Assembly (NCBI GenBank): GCA_937992195.1
Contig: CALKKV010000057.1
Span: 62,001 to 126,000, forward strand
Direction: 5' to 3'
Length of the DNA stretch: 64,000 nucleotides
Source of the DNA: an uncultured Gammaproteobacteria bacterium
Lineage (GTDB): Bacteria > Pseudomonadota > Gammaproteobacteria > Arenicellales > Poriferihabitantaceae
Below the pieces are notes generated by a model, which made no database searches, was not told the origin of the DNA, and saw only the letters and a program-made list of their open reading frames with translations. Of the stretch, positions 37,195 to 46,977 are shown piece by piece; position 1 is the first letter of the stretch, and each line of letters starts with the position of its first letter. Position numbers and translations under genes: made by a program.

Positions 37195-37443
37195 TTAAGC
37201 CGCCGCTTTGGCCTGCTTGTATAGTTGTGTTGCGCGATCGCTAGGCTGCGCGCCTAAGCCAACCCAATGATCAAACCGATCTGTATCCAGATTCAAACCC
37301 TGATCTTTGCCAGAAGCGACCGGGTTAAAATACCCTACCCGCTCGATAAAACGACCACGGCTGGAACGTCGTTGATCTGCTACAACAATGGCATAAAAAG
37401 GGCGTTTTTTAGATCCACCACGTGCCAAACGAATAGTTACCAT
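37195..37443 (-). CDS. rpsP: 30S ribosomal protein S16
   Basis: 82 residues with the S16 N-terminus [17 protein letters not shown] and the typical [21 protein letters not shown] motif (about 21-41, core RGRFIERVG). The C-terminal part [16 protein letters not shown] is normal. First gene of the rpsP-rimM-trmD-rplS operon; the promoter should lie in the 157-base gap shared with the divergent lipoprotein gene. Confidence 0.98.
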   Translation of the reverse strand: MVTIRLARGGSKKRPFYAIVVADQRRSSRGRFIERVGYFNPVASGKDQGLNLDTDRFDHWVGLGAQPSDRATQLYKQAKAAA

Positions 37444-37609
37444 ATATTTATCTCCGAAGAGCTTTGTTACCTGATTTCAAGGGCGCGGAGTCTATCACGT
37501 AAATGCCCTGATAAAAACTGCCAAAATGCTGATTTGACAGGGTTTTGTCATCCACGAAGCGGAGATTTACCTTTAGAATCCAGTACCTATTCCTTTCACC
37601 TTGACCACC

Positions 37610-37972
37610 ATGACATTTCGCTCGCATTTCCTGGTTTTAGCCATCCTCGTTTTCGGCCTCGCTGGCTGTGCAACGAATCAAAAAGAGAGTTCGAACGAGC
37701 CAGCTCCAATTCCCGAGAATCCAGCTATTTTACAAGCCGAAATTGACTTAAATACCGCCCAGCGCCTAGTGGGTGAATGGCGAATTCGACTCAGGAAAAA
37801 TGACCCGAACACCCTGAATCTGAGCCAAATACTGGTCATGGCGCAACAGGAGCAAGCAGCAGGTAATATCGAGTTAGCAACCAGCCTTGCACAAACTGTC
37901 ACGCGGTTTGCACAACTGGGTATCAATCAAGCCAATGCAGAAAAAGCCGCCCAACCCTATTATCCGCAGTAA
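37610..37972 (+). CDS. Small predicted lipoprotein, unknown function
   Basis: The ATG at 37610 gives a 120-residue protein; a TTG three codons upstream is open but less likely. The signal is hydrophobic FLVLAILVFGLAGC with the lipidated cysteine at 20. After a proline-rich spacer (EPAPIPENPA) the mature domain is two to three helices with heptad-like leucines (AEIDLNTAQRLVGEW, LATSLAQTVTRFAQ), so it may bind a partner as a small coiled domain. No family is recognised. It is divergent from rpsP and upstream of xseA by 46 bases. Confidence 0.65.
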   Translation: MTFRSHFLVLAILVFGLAGCATNQKESSNEPAPIPENPAILQAEIDLNTAQRLVGEWRIRLRKNDPNTLNLSQILVMAQQEQAAGNIELATSLAQTVTRFAQLGINQANAEKAAQPYYPQ

Positions 37973-38018
37973 AATATGCGACCCTGATTCCAGCCGTCTA
38001 GATTAAGCTTACTTCCCA

Positions 38019-39365
38019 ATGAACTCTCTCTCTTCTTCAAACAACCCGGTATTTTCGGTGAAATCGCTGGTAGGAGAATTGAGATCGGTTTTAGAGTCAA
38101 ATTACCGGCAAATTGTCGTTGAGGGGGAGATTTCTGGATTAGCTCGGCCAGCTTCCGGGCATCTTTACTTTTCATTAAAGGAAGGCAATTCCTTGATTCG
38201 GTGTGCTTTTTTTCGCAACCGTCGTATTGGCTCCAGCGACCCCGAAGAAGGCATGCTTGTGCAGGTACGTGGGCAAATCTCTTTATATGAAAGTCGTGGA
38301 GACCTGCAGTTAATTGTCAATAAACTTCAGCCTTCTGGCGAAGGTGCATTACAACGCGCTTTCGAGTTATTAAAAAAGAAACTACTGGCCGAGGGACTAT
38401 TCGATTCAGCACATAAACAGCCGCTGCCGGAAATACCCCGTCGGATTGGCATCGTCAGCTCTCTTTCTGCAGCAGCTTTACAAGATATTCGGGTGACATT
38501 AAAACGCCGCTTCCCAGCAGCCAGTCTCATTATTTACCCCTCCTTTGTTCAAGGAGATCAGGCTCCCGCATCGCTTTCCAAAGCCATAGAAACTGCTGGT
38601 GCCCGACAAGAAGTGGATGTATTGATCTTAGCAAGAGGCGGAGGAGCCTTAGAAGATTTACAAGCATTCAACGATGAAACCGTTGCCAGAGCAATTTTCC
38701 ACTGCCCGTTACCCATCGTAACTGGCGTAGGTCATGAAACAGATTTTACAATCGCAGACATGATAGCGGATCAGAGAGCGGCAACGCCAACCGCAGCGGC
38801 CGAAATGGTTACGCCTGATGGTACGCGACTGCTCAGAGAATGTTGGTATCTGAAAAAAAGACTCATCGATATCACAGAGCGTATGCTGGATCAGCACAAA
38901 CAATCCGTGGATTATGCATGCGCAAAACTCGTTCACCCCGAACAACGCTTACAAGCTTACCGCATACAGCGGATTAACCTGACCAAAACGCTCATTTCGC
39001 TAATTCGATTTTCAACCTTTCAGGCTTCGAGTCATATTCAAACAAGCCAAATGCGGGTTCGGGCGCACAATCCAACTAATCTGGTTCAACAACGTCGACA
39101 GCAGCTTTCGATCAATCGAAGCGCAATTCTGCGACAAGCCAGTTTATCGTTAAAAGAGAGTACGGTTGCTCTCAGCCATAAGCGCAGCCAACTAAAATTA
39201 GTAAGCCCTCTAAAAACGTTAGAGCGCGGCTACACCATTTTGCAAAACCCTAAAGGGCAGGTTATTTCCAGTATCGCGCGGTTAAAAAAGGAGCAAATAG
39301 TTACCGCAACGATGCATGATGGTTACGGTAAGCTAACAGTTGATAACGCTTCCACAAAGTCATAG
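38019..39365 (+). CDS. xseA: Exodeoxyribonuclease VII large subunit
   Basis: Catalytic subunit of the single-strand-specific exonuclease used in mismatch repair and processing of damaged DNA. 448 residues. The N-terminal OB fold (VSKLVGELRSVLE-like VKSLVGELRSVLESNYR, then VEGEISGLARPASGHLYFSLKE) is followed by the catalytic domain with IGIVSSLSAAALQDI, ARGGGALEDLQAFNDE and GVGHETDFTIADMIADQRAATPTAAAE, of which the GHETD motif is diagnostic, and a coiled-coil C-terminus that binds XseB. xseB is not adjacent. The next gene starts within 20 bases. Confidence 0.96.
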   Translation: MNSLSSSNNPVFSVKSLVGELRSVLESNYRQIVVEGEISGLARPASGHLYFSLKEGNSLIRCAFFRNRRIGSSDPEEGMLVQVRGQISLYESRGDLQLIVNKLQPSGEGALQRAFELLKKKLLAEGLFDSAHKQPLPEIPRRIGIVSSLSAAALQDIRVTLKRRFPAASLIIYPSFVQGDQAPASLSKAIETAGARQEVDVLILARGGGALEDLQAFNDETVARAIFHCPLPIVTGVGHETDFTIADMIADQRAATPTAAAEMVTPDGTRLLRECWYLKKRLIDITERMLDQHKQSVDYACAKLVHPEQRLQAYRIQRINLTKTLISLIRFSTFQASSHIQTSQMRVRAHNPTNLVQQRRQQLSINRSAILRQASLSLKESTVALSHKRSQLKLVSPLKTLERGYTILQNPKGQVISSIARLKKEQIVTATMHDGYGKLTVDNASTKS

Positions 39366-39383
39366 ATAGAAGTGCTATGTACT

Positions 39384-40382
39384 ATGGCTGTCGAAGTTAA
39401 ACCAAACCTGAAGCTAGTTTTCTCACCGAGACGGATTCCCTTGAAAAGATACTTAGTTAGTTTTACAACTACTCTGTTGATCATACACTCTATTAACTCT
39501 CTGGCTCAAAGCGAAGAACAACCTGCGCCTCAAAAAAGTTTAAATCTCACCGCCCCTGCTTCCCCTGCCCCTTTCCCAAACATTTCGGCAAATCTCCCTG
39601 CGCATTTTCCTGTTCCTGGAGGCATTGCGATCGTACCTTTAAGAGTGAAAGGGGCGATCAAGCCAGTAGTGAAATTTGGCAGTCGCGAGGTACTTGTGGT
39701 GCCCTACCAGAATCAATGGCAAGCAATCGTTGGCTTACCCGGGAATATTCTTCCCGGAAACTACATCCTCGGTACGATCGACGAGGATGAAGAAACGAAG
39801 AAAATACCATTAAAAATTGTTCCACTACCCGCTCCAACTTTGAAACGTGACGATAAAAAAGCAAATCAAAACGCTGGACTAAACCGATTGGCAAATCCTA
39901 TACAGCTCGATTCTTCGGTGGCCGCAAGTGATTATATCAACCCCTCTATGGTTGTACCTCGGGAGATTATGATCGAAGACCCGGACCTCTCCCCTTCGTT
40001 TATCTATGCACCGGTGATTGAGTCAGAGCAAATAATCCCTTATGGAAGTATATTGCGACAAAACAAAATAGTAGATCACCACTATCTCAGTTACATCGGT
40101 AAACCTCAGTCCCAAGTTTATGCCCCTGCGCCAGGGGTTGTTGCAAAAGTTATTGAGAACGACAAATATAACGGACAAATCTATATCCATCATGGTGGCG
40201 GTATTGTTTCAGTTCTGGGGAACCTCGAAAAAGTATCGGTGCAAGAAGGTCAACAACTTGACCGCGGCGAACAGGTTGGGCGTGCTGACTATGACGGTTC
40301 TTTGGACAGAAGCAGAGTCGACTTCGGATTAAGCCTGAACGGCTTTTTGATCGATCCGCTACAGTTTCCTTCGACGCCCTGA
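39384..40382 (+). CDS. Exported LytM/M23-fold protein with degenerate active site
   Basis: About 332 residues from the ATG at 39384 (a GTG lies four codons upstream). A signal or anchor segment (YLVSFTTTLLIIHSINSLAQ, about 21-40) is followed by a proline-rich region and beta-rich domains; the C-terminal 110 residues are LytM-like (VYAPAPGVVAKV, GQQLDRGEQVG, SRVDFGLSLNGFLIDPLQF). Zinc ligands of active M23 enzymes are missing: HHYLSY lacks HxxxD, and the HxH position reads DFGL. This is the pattern of non-catalytic activators like EnvC or NlpD, which stimulate cell-wall amidases. Its 3' end overlaps der by 24 bases on the opposite strand. Confidence 0.75.
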   Translation: MAVEVKPNLKLVFSPRRIPLKRYLVSFTTTLLIIHSINSLAQSEEQPAPQKSLNLTAPASPAPFPNISANLPAHFPVPGGIAIVPLRVKGAIKPVVKFGSREVLVVPYQNQWQAIVGLPGNILPGNYILGTIDEDEETKKIPLKIVPLPAPTLKRDDKKANQNAGLNRLANPIQLDSSVAASDYINPSMVVPREIMIEDPDLSPSFIYAPVIESEQIIPYGSILRQNKIVDHHYLSYIGKPQSQVYAPAPGVVAKVIENDKYNGQIYIHHGGGIVSVLGNLEKVSVQEGQQLDRGEQVGRADYDGSLDRSRVDFGLSLNGFLIDPLQFPSTP

Positions 40383-41792
40383 ACGTTTTTTAAACGCTGT
40401 ATTCTTCGGCTTAAGTCGTTTAAACGGATTGGAACCATTTCTGGGAATTATCCTAATGCGTGTTCCCTTTAATTTGTATCGTGTGGCGAAATAACGCGAA
40501 AGATATCTAAGATAAGAGTCTGGTAACTTCTCTGCCTGGTTGCCATGCACCACAACAACCGGCGGATTTTTGCCAGCCTGGTGTGCAAATTTCAGTCTCA
40601 CAGGACGTTCATTTTGCATCGGTGGCGCGGTTTGGCTAACCGCAGCTTCCAGCGCACGATTTAAACTGGCGGTATTTAACTCAGCCATCGAAGAACGATA
40701 AGCGCGCTTCGCCGCAGGCAATACCTCCGCAAGGTTCGAACCTTTTAGTGCAGAGATAAACAGAATTTCAGGGTCGGGAAGAAAAGGAAGTTTAATCTCT
40801 AGCTCATTCTTTATTTTCTTTCTTTGATAGCCTTCCAAACTATCCCATTTATTCACTACAACGACTAATGATCTTCCCAGATCCTGAACCATGCCAGCAA
40901 TCGTGGCGTCCTGGGAGCCAATTTCCCCACTCGCATCCAGCACGAGCAACACAACATGGGCATCCTGGATCGCTTGAAGAGTTTTGATAACCGAAAACTT
41001 TTCCAGGACTTCATCGACACGAGACTTACGTCTGACCCCAGCGGTATCTACCAACAGATAGTCATCTCCATCGAACACCAGTGGCACTCTTACGCTATCG
41101 CGAGTAGTACCAGGAATATCACTAACAATCACGCGATAGTCACCAACCAGTTTATTGGTCAGCGTGGATTTTCCAACGTTTGGTCTACCCACCAATGCAA
41201 TCCGAGGAGTAGCATCTTCTTCCTCCTCATCCGGCGGGTTAAAGCCAATCAGCGCTTCTTCAAGTAACTCGGTAACACCGTCCCCACGCTTTGCAGATAT
41301 TGCCTGAGGCTCTCCGAGTCCTAATTCTTGAAATTCCGACGCCGCGAGAGTCGGCTCTTCGCCTTCCGTTTTATTCACTGCTATCAGGATTTTCCGACCG
41401 CTTTGACGCAGTTGTTCTGCGATATCCCTGTCTTGGGTAACCAGGCCATCTTCGCCATCTACGACAAACACTACAACCTGAGCCTCCTCCAATACTTGCT
41501 CAACCTGCAGCCGAATAAGCTTGGCAAAAAAGTCTTCCTCCGACTCCAACCCACCTGTGTCGACCACAAGAAACGGCTTGTTACCAAGCTGGCCTTTGCC
41601 ATAGAGTCGGTCTCTGGTCACGCCAGGTTGATCATCAACAATGGCGTCTCGACTCTTGGTCAGTTTATTGAATAGTGTTGATTTGCCAACATTCGGCCGA
41701 CCTACCAATGCAACAACCGGTGTAAGGTCGTTAACAGGGGAAGTTACTGTGTTCTCGACCTCCGTCCCAGTCTTTTGCTGGTGACTTATCAT
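40359..41792 (-). CDS. der: Ribosome biogenesis GTPase Der (EngA)
   Basis: Essential GTPase for 50S assembly. Two tandem G domains are seen: GRPNVGKSTL (31-40) with VNKTEGEE, and a second GRPNVGKSTL (near 203) with VVVNKWDS; a KH-like domain (about 370-450) ends in a basic tail rich in Lys and Arg. 477 residues, with an unconserved 20-residue N-terminal extension and an acidic linker (PPDEEEEDAT) between the G domains. It is the last gene of the rlmN-pilW-rodZ-hisS-yfgM-bamB-der run, 28 bases after bamB. The 3' end overlaps the convergent LytM-like gene. Confidence 0.97.
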   Translation of the reverse strand: MISHQQKTGTEVENTVTSPVNDLTPVVALVGRPNVGKSTLFNKLTKSRDAIVDDQPGVTRDRLYGKGQLGNKPFLVVDTGGLESEEDFFAKLIRLQVEQVLEEAQVVVFVVDGEDGLVTQDRDIAEQLRQSGRKILIAVNKTEGEEPTLAASEFQELGLGEPQAISAKRGDGVTELLEEALIGFNPPDEEEEDATPRIALVGRPNVGKSTLTNKLVGDYRVIVSDIPGTTRDSVRVPLVFDGDDYLLVDTAGVRRKSRVDEVLEKFSVIKTLQAIQDAHVVLLVLDASGEIGSQDATIAGMVQDLGRSLVVVVNKWDSLEGYQRKKIKNELEIKLPFLPDPEILFISALKGSNLAEVLPAAKRAYRSSMAELNTASLNRALEAAVSQTAPPMQNERPVRLKFAHQAGKNPPVVVVHGNQAEKLPDSYLRYLSRYFATRYKLKGTRIRIIPRNGSNPFKRLKPKNTAFKKRSGRRRKL

Positions 41793-41820
41793 CCGACTTT
41801 AGACGAGTTCATCGACTCAA

Positions 41821-42981
41821 TTACTCCACGCTTACTTTTGCAACGGTGCCATTGTTAGTCGAAACAAGAACGCTGTCAGAAAGCCTCTGTAGTGAAGTAA
41901 TCGCAGAACGGTCAATAGAAATCGACTTCAACAGCAGCCCCTGAAGCGTATCTAGCACATAGAGATTGCCTTTGGCGTCTCCGATTACCACATGGTTGCC
42001 AACTATAACTGGATTACTAACTCCTCTTCCCTGAAACGCTTCCTGCTCCCAGTTGAGAAATCCGGCTTCTGCATCAAGGCTGATAACAGTTCCCAATTCA
42101 TCGGTTAATAACAACTGACCGTTGGCAATTGACAGTGGTAATCTGCTGGAAGCTTTGAACTGCCACTGAACTGTTGAATCCTGAAGATTTAAAGCAACAA
42201 TCTCACCTTGATACGTTCCGGTATATAAATTAGGGCCGTTTATTACAGGCGTAACATCTACATCCGTAATTTGCTCAAGCTCATTGGTACCGCGACCGAG
42301 AGAAAGGTCTTTTTCCCAAAATTCCCTGCCACTCAGTACTGAATTTACCAGAATATTGCCATTGGTTAATCCTGTTATAACAGTATCTCCAGAGATTAAC
42401 GGTTGTGAGTCACCATGGATACTTAATCCGGGAACAGGTCGCTGCAGCTCCCATAACCTTTCGCCAGTGGCAGCGTCGAGTGCAAGGAGCATTCCATCTG
42501 CCGTCCTCACAATCACTTTTCCCGTCCCTGCTGCGGGGATCGCAGATATCTGACGATTGATCGGCACACGCCATTGTTCTTCACCAGTAATTGCATCTAG
42601 TGCAACCACAGTCCCGTCATCGAAGGCAACCAACGCAAGACCCGCGCCAACCCCTACACCAGCATAAGTGTTTTTACCGAGAGACTTACTCCAGATAACT
42701 TTGCCCGTCAGGGAGTCCAATAACCGAACTCTTCCTGCTCGGTTAACGACATACACACCTTCCTCCGAGATAGCAGGTTTTAATATTGCGTAACCAAAGT
42801 CGCCTGCGTCACCAATTTTTTGCCTCCATGTCGCTGACACTTTTGCATCACCAACTGCGGCAGGAATTGGCTTGCTCTCTACTGGCTCATTAAATGTTCC
42901 CCATTCAGTCTCCTTGTTTTTATTACAGCCAGCGAGAATAATCGCTATTAGCAAGAAAATTGAAACGTTGAGTGACTTCAT
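41821..42981 (-). CDS. bamB: Outer membrane protein assembly factor BamB
   Basis: Lipoprotein of the BAM complex. A lipoprotein signal (FLLIAIILAGC, cysteine 19) is followed by an eight-bladed PQQ-type beta-propeller with repeated VVALDAITGEEQWR, LLALDAATGERLWEL and VISLDAEAGFLNWEQ motifs, matching BamB. 386 residues, close to the normal 390. It lies between yfgM (68 bases upstream) and der (28 bases downstream), the usual gammaproteobacterial order. Confidence 0.95.
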   Translation of the reverse strand: MKSLNVSIFLLIAIILAGCNKNKETEWGTFNEPVESKPIPAAVGDAKVSATWRQKIGDAGDFGYAILKPAISEEGVYVVNRAGRVRLLDSLTGKVIWSKSLGKNTYAGVGVGAGLALVAFDDGTVVALDAITGEEQWRVPINRQISAIPAAGTGKVIVRTADGMLLALDAATGERLWELQRPVPGLSIHGDSQPLISGDTVITGLTNGNILVNSVLSGREFWEKDLSLGRGTNELEQITDVDVTPVINGPNLYTGTYQGEIVALNLQDSTVQWQFKASSRLPLSIANGQLLLTDELGTVISLDAEAGFLNWEQEAFQGRGVSNPVIVGNHVVIGDAKGNLYVLDTLQGLLLKSISIDRSAITSLQRLSDSVLVSTNNGTVAKVSVE

Positions 42982-43049
42982 AGTTTTAACTCAGGAGTAA
43001 TTCAAAATTGCACGGAAAAGCGTCTTAAAAAATCTGGCCTCACCAAACA

Positions 43050-43694
43050 TTAAAGATTGTCTATCTTCAACTGCAATAAATCAGTGTGGGATGATCCCGG
43101 AGTGAGGCTCTGCAAACTCAATTCATAAGCCTCTCTGGCAGCTTCAATATCCTCTTTCAAAACATAAGCATCACCGCGAAGCTCAGCATATCTCGAGACA
43201 AATTGCTCACCTCCAGCCTCACTCGCTTTGGACTCGGCAGCGGCTGCAAGCACAGCATCTGCATCTCCATTCGCCAGATGAACCATCGCTAATCGAATAC
43301 TGGAAATGTGTTTTAGTCCCGCTTCATCCGCATTATCGGCAGCCCATGAAAGTCGACTAATCGCCTCATCATAATCTTTTTCTTCTACCGCCCGTTTGGC
43401 AATATGCCAAGCGGCGTGCACAGCGTAAGGCGACTTGGCATAATCATTGGCAAGGTCATCAGCAAGGCCCTTTGCAGCATCAAATTTGACACTCGTATCT
43501 TGCATATTTTCATACAAGATCGAGGCACTCTCACCTTCATTTTTTTGCCAAAACTGCCATCCGTTGTAACCGCCAATAGCACCAACACCCAGCACAATAC
43601 CAGCAATGATTGATCGCCCATTTTCACTCCAAAACGCTTTTGCGCGTTCTAGATCTTCATCTTCAGCAAATTGTGGTTTCGGTTCTTCTGCCAT
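43050..43694 (-). CDS. yfgM: YfgM-like TPR membrane protein (ancillary SecYEG factor)
   Basis: 214-residue inner-membrane protein with a short acidic cytoplasmic tail, one TM (about 26-45, RSIIAGIVLGVGAIGGYNGW) and a periplasmic TPR domain (A..AA.HIAKRAVEEKDYDEAISRLSWAADN). In E. coli YfgM cooperates with PpiD at the SecYEG translocon and in envelope stress response. It is located between hisS (24 bases upstream) and bamB, as in E. coli. Confidence 0.9.
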   Translation of the reverse strand: MAEEPKPQFAEDEDLERAKAFWSENGRSIIAGIVLGVGAIGGYNGWQFWQKNEGESASILYENMQDTSVKFDAAKGLADDLANDYAKSPYAVHAAWHIAKRAVEEKDYDEAISRLSWAADNADEAGLKHISSIRLAMVHLANGDADAVLAAAAESKASEAGGEQFVSRYAELRGDAYVLKEDIEAAREAYELSLQSLTPGSSHTDLLQLKIDNL

Positions 43695-43718
43695 TCTTAA
43701 GTTATATCTGTTAATTAA

Positions 43719-44987
43719 TTAGTTAATACGGGTGATTTTTGACTGCAGTTTTGTCACAAGTAGATCGAGTTTAACTTGTTCTTGCCTGCCATCTCCGCGT
43801 AAATCTTTTAGCTGCACAGATCGATTCGCAATTTCGTCTTCGCCTACTATGACAGCAAATTGCGCTCCACTTTGATCAGCTTTTTTCATTTGATTCTTGA
43901 CCTTACCACCGCCACAATGCTCAACCGCCCGAATGCCTGACTTACGAACCAACTCAGCGATCTCAACCGCATGCTGTTGTTCGTCCATCGAAATCACATA
44001 AAGATCTAGCTGCGCCGGCACCTCATTGACTTGCTCAATCGCAATTAATTCAACCAACCGTTCTATACCCATAGCAAAGCCAACTCCCGGAGTTGGACGA
44101 CCGCCTCTTTGCTCAACCAGCTGATCATACCTCCCCCCGGCACAGACAGCACTTTGCGAACCAAGTTGATCTGTGACCCACTCAAAAACAGTGCTCGTAT
44201 AGTAGTCGAGTCCGCGCACTAGTCGATCATCAATATCGATTTCTATGCCCGAACGCGTAAGACTGTCGCACAAAGTAGTGAACTTGGCGTGCGAATCTTC
44301 ATCCAGAAAGTCGATTATAGACGGCGCAGCTACCACCAATTCTTGAGTAGAAGGGACTTTACTATCCAGTATTCTCAGCGGACTTCTTGCCAGTCTTCTT
44401 AAGCTATCCTCGTCTAACAATTGCTTATTGTCAGAGAAATATTCGTATAGCGCATCTCGGTAACGTTCCCGGGACTCAGGAGAGCCGAGGGTATTCAGCT
44501 TTAGAGAAATATTCTTTACACCCAGGCGCTCCCATATTCTCGCACCTACCCGTATCACCTCTGCATCTATGTCGGGCCCTTGCCAACCGAATGCCTCGAT
44601 ACCGAACTGGTGAAACTGCCTATAACGCCCTTTTTGTGGTCTTTCCCGACGGAACATCGGCCCCATGTACCAAAGACGTTGATGCTGATTGTGAAAAAGC
44701 CCATGTTGATTACCAGCACGAACCGTTGCAGCGGTTGCCTCGGGCCGCAGCGCCAAACTGGTATCAGATGCATCGTCGAAAACATACATCTCTTTTTCAA
44801 CTATATCCGTCTGATCGCCAATAGACTGCTGGAATAGTGCTGTTTTCTCTACTATCGGCGTACGAATTTCCTGGTAGCCATAGGACCATGCAACCTCTCT
44901 CAGTACCTCTTCGACAAGATGCCATGATTCTACTTTCCCGGGTAGGAGATCGTTCATCCCCTTTACCGCCTGAATTTTGTTTGTCAT
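43719..44987 (-). CDS. hisS: Histidyl-tRNA synthetase
   Basis: Class II synthetase, 422 residues. Motif 1 is around VKGMNDLLPG, motif 2 is YMGPMFRRERPQKGRYRQFHQFG (about 108-130; core FRRERPQKGR) and motif 3 is GVGFAMGIERLVEL (about 306-319). HisA-type histidine loop GLDYYTSTVFEW (about 259-270) is intact. The anticodon-binding domain is C-terminal. It follows rodZ by 23 bases; ispG, which stands between these genes in E. coli, is absent here. Confidence 0.97.
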   Translation of the reverse strand: MTNKIQAVKGMNDLLPGKVESWHLVEEVLREVAWSYGYQEIRTPIVEKTALFQQSIGDQTDIVEKEMYVFDDASDTSLALRPEATAATVRAGNQHGLFHNQHQRLWYMGPMFRRERPQKGRYRQFHQFGIEAFGWQGPDIDAEVIRVGARIWERLGVKNISLKLNTLGSPESRERYRDALYEYFSDNKQLLDEDSLRRLARSPLRILDSKVPSTQELVVAAPSIIDFLDEDSHAKFTTLCDSLTRSGIEIDIDDRLVRGLDYYTSTVFEWVTDQLGSQSAVCAGGRYDQLVEQRGGRPTPGVGFAMGIERLVELIAIEQVNEVPAQLDLYVISMDEQQHAVEIAELVRKSGIRAVEHCGGGKVKNQMKKADQSGAQFAVIVGEDEIANRSVQLKDLRGDGRQEQVKLDLLVTKLQSKITRIN

Positions 44988-45010
44988 ACCAGTTTCGAGT
45001 TAGGAAGTTG

Positions 45011-46171
45011 CTACTGACCCACTTCAAATCGGGCAAACAAGCCACTTTCATGCGCCTTAAAGGGTACCGGTACGCCCTGATATTGCACCGCGACTCCTTC
45101 AGCACTCCCAATGAAAACTGAATAAGGGGGATTGCCCCGCAAGCTAATTGCTTCCCCCCGATTTACCGTTCGATATATCAACCGTTCACCTGTACTATCT
45201 CTCACATCAATCCACGATTCTTTGGCAACATTGAATACGATGCGTCGATCCCCGCTATCGGTATTTTGTGCCGAACTGGAAGAACTAACCCGCTCTTGGG
45301 TTACTTGCGTACTCTCTTGATTTGTTACCACTTGCGTGACCTTCTTAACCTGTGGAGCTGGTGCTTTCTTGGCGACCGCCGCCTGCGCCACTAGCTCCTC
45401 TCCCTCAGCAGGTTTATAAACCAAATCTCTTCGCGATAAAGGCAACTCAGTAATCAGAACACTGTAACCCAAAGTATTGATATCTACTGAGTTCTGGCCC
45501 CCTGAAAAGTTCGGCACTGGCAATGCAAGAACCGAATCTACACCGTTCGCAGAAAGCACCAGGTTACCCGCAGTTTCACCACCTTCATTCTCTCCGGCGA
45601 GCTCTGCATTTTCAGATTGCGCATCACTTTCTACTTTATTTTTCTCCTCATCTATAATCGGCTCAGGTCGCGCAATTTCCCCTAACGGCTCCGGCGAAGG
45701 AGTTGTTGCCAAACGAAAGCTCTGCACGCTATCCGAAAACCACTTTGAAATGGAGACATCCGGGTTTTGCCAGTACCATATCGAACCAAGTACGATCGAA
45801 AGCAACCCAGCAAATACTACCGCCGAGCGCTTTCTTGAAGTCTCCTCATTACTTTTGCCTTCAGAGGTCGGTCGGTCGAAAGAAAAATCTCTTGAAAAAG
45901 CGCCTAAATCAGCGCGATGAATCTGAATTGATTCATCAATAGATATTTTTAACAGCTGAGAATAACTGCGCCAGTAACCCATGACATAGGTCTTTCCGGG
46001 AAGGCTGGCATAATCATCTCTCTCTATTGCATTAACCCGCTCTTCAGATAGGCGAAGCGCGTGGGCAACATCCGAAACTTCCCAGCCGTACTCCTCTCTC
46101 TTGTTCTTGAGCAATATACCCGGAGAAGGGGTCCTTCCCACCTGTGGCATTGAGAACGCCGGATTGTTCAT
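45011..46171 (-). CDS. rodZ: Cytoskeletal protein RodZ
   Basis: Bitopic inner-membrane protein linking MreB to the elongation machinery. An N-terminal HTH domain (about 15-85; PGILLKNKREEYGWEVSDVAHALRLS, core YGWEVSDVAHAL), one TM (about 117-134, VVFAGLLSIVLGSIWYW), a long variable linker and a C-terminal periplasmic DUF4115 domain (about 305-386; SWIDVRDSTGERLIYRTV) are in the usual order. 386 residues. It starts with an ATGA overlap with pilW and precedes hisS. Confidence 0.92.
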   Translation of the reverse strand: MNNPAFSMPQVGRTPSPGILLKNKREEYGWEVSDVAHALRLSEERVNAIERDDYASLPGKTYVMGYWRSYSQLLKISIDESIQIHRADLGAFSRDFSFDRPTSEGKSNEETSRKRSAVVFAGLLSIVLGSIWYWQNPDVSISKWFSDSVQSFRLATTPSPEPLGEIARPEPIIDEEKNKVESDAQSENAELAGENEGGETAGNLVLSANGVDSVLALPVPNFSGGQNSVDINTLGYSVLITELPLSRRDLVYKPAEGEELVAQAAVAKKAPAPQVKKVTQVVTNQESTQVTQERVSSSSSAQNTDSGDRRIVFNVAKESWIDVRDSTGERLIYRTVNRGEAISLRGNPPYSVFIGSAEGVAVQYQGVPVPFKAHESGLFARFEVGQ

Positions 46172-46977
46172 CCCCGATTCAATCGCTCTCGAAGCGCTGT
46201 AATTTGACTCGATGAAGGAAAAACTCGACGTAACTCCGTGACATATTGTTCGGCTTTGTCCGCGTCCCCGAGCTGTAATTCGGTATTCGCACCAAGAACC
46301 AACGCCTGCTCTGACCGGGCTCCGATAGAGATATATCGTTCGATAAAAGCCCGCGCATTGAGAAACTTGCTCTCCCTGTAGGAAATATCGGCTAGCGGTA
46401 ACAATGCCTGAGGCAATCTTGGAGAAACATTTAAAACAGACCTTAGATACGTTTTAGCACTATCAAAATTATTCTGCCTGTAGTGACATATACCGAGTCC
46501 GAGCAAGGTATTTGTGCGTAAAGAATTGTCCTGTCGATCCTCGATAGAACTTAATTGAGAAATCCCGTTTTTGTAATCTCCATTTTGACACTGATAGATA
46601 CCATAGTCATTGACCGCCATAAAGTTAGAAGAATTTAACCGCACCGCTTTGGCAAAACTTTTTTTAGCGTCTTTTATAAACCCGCGCCGTGCCGACAATA
46701 ACCCTTTGGCATGATGCGCTCTGTCTGATCGAGAGTTAATAGAGATCGCAAGGTCTATCTCTTCCAAAGCAACGTCATAAAGACCGCGCTTCAAATAGTC
46801 GAGTCCCAGATCCACATGGGCATCGGCCCTCTTTTTTGGAACCCACTTCTCAGCGGTACCGGTGGTAGTAGCACTGCTGGCGCAACCGGATATCACAGCC
46901 ACAAGAACGAGAGCGCCGACTAGCTTCCAACATCTAGAGGCCAACGATCCAGATAAAAACATATTTTTTGTATTCAT
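46168..46977 (-). CDS. pilW: Type IV pilus biogenesis lipoprotein PilW (PilF)
   Basis: Outer-membrane TPR pilotin that stabilises the PilQ secretin. A lipoprotein signal ends at VISGC (cysteine 32), followed by about six TPR repeats ([35 protein letters not shown], and so on). 269 residues, in the normal range. The gene begins with an ATGA overlap with rlmN and ends with an ATGA overlap with rodZ, so it is translationally coupled on both sides. Together with PilT and PilU this implies a functional type IV pilus. Confidence 0.92.
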   Translation of the reverse strand: MNTKNMFLSGSLASRCWKLVGALVLVAVISGCASSATTTGTAEKWVPKKRADAHVDLGLDYLKRGLYDVALEEIDLAISINSRSDRAHHAKGLLSARRGFIKDAKKSFAKAVRLNSSNFMAVNDYGIYQCQNGDYKNGISQLSSIEDRQDNSLRTNTLLGLGICHYRQNNFDSAKTYLRSVLNVSPRLPQALLPLADISYRESKFLNARAFIERYISIGARSEQALVLGANTELQLGDADKAEQYVTELRRVFPSSSQITALRERLNRG

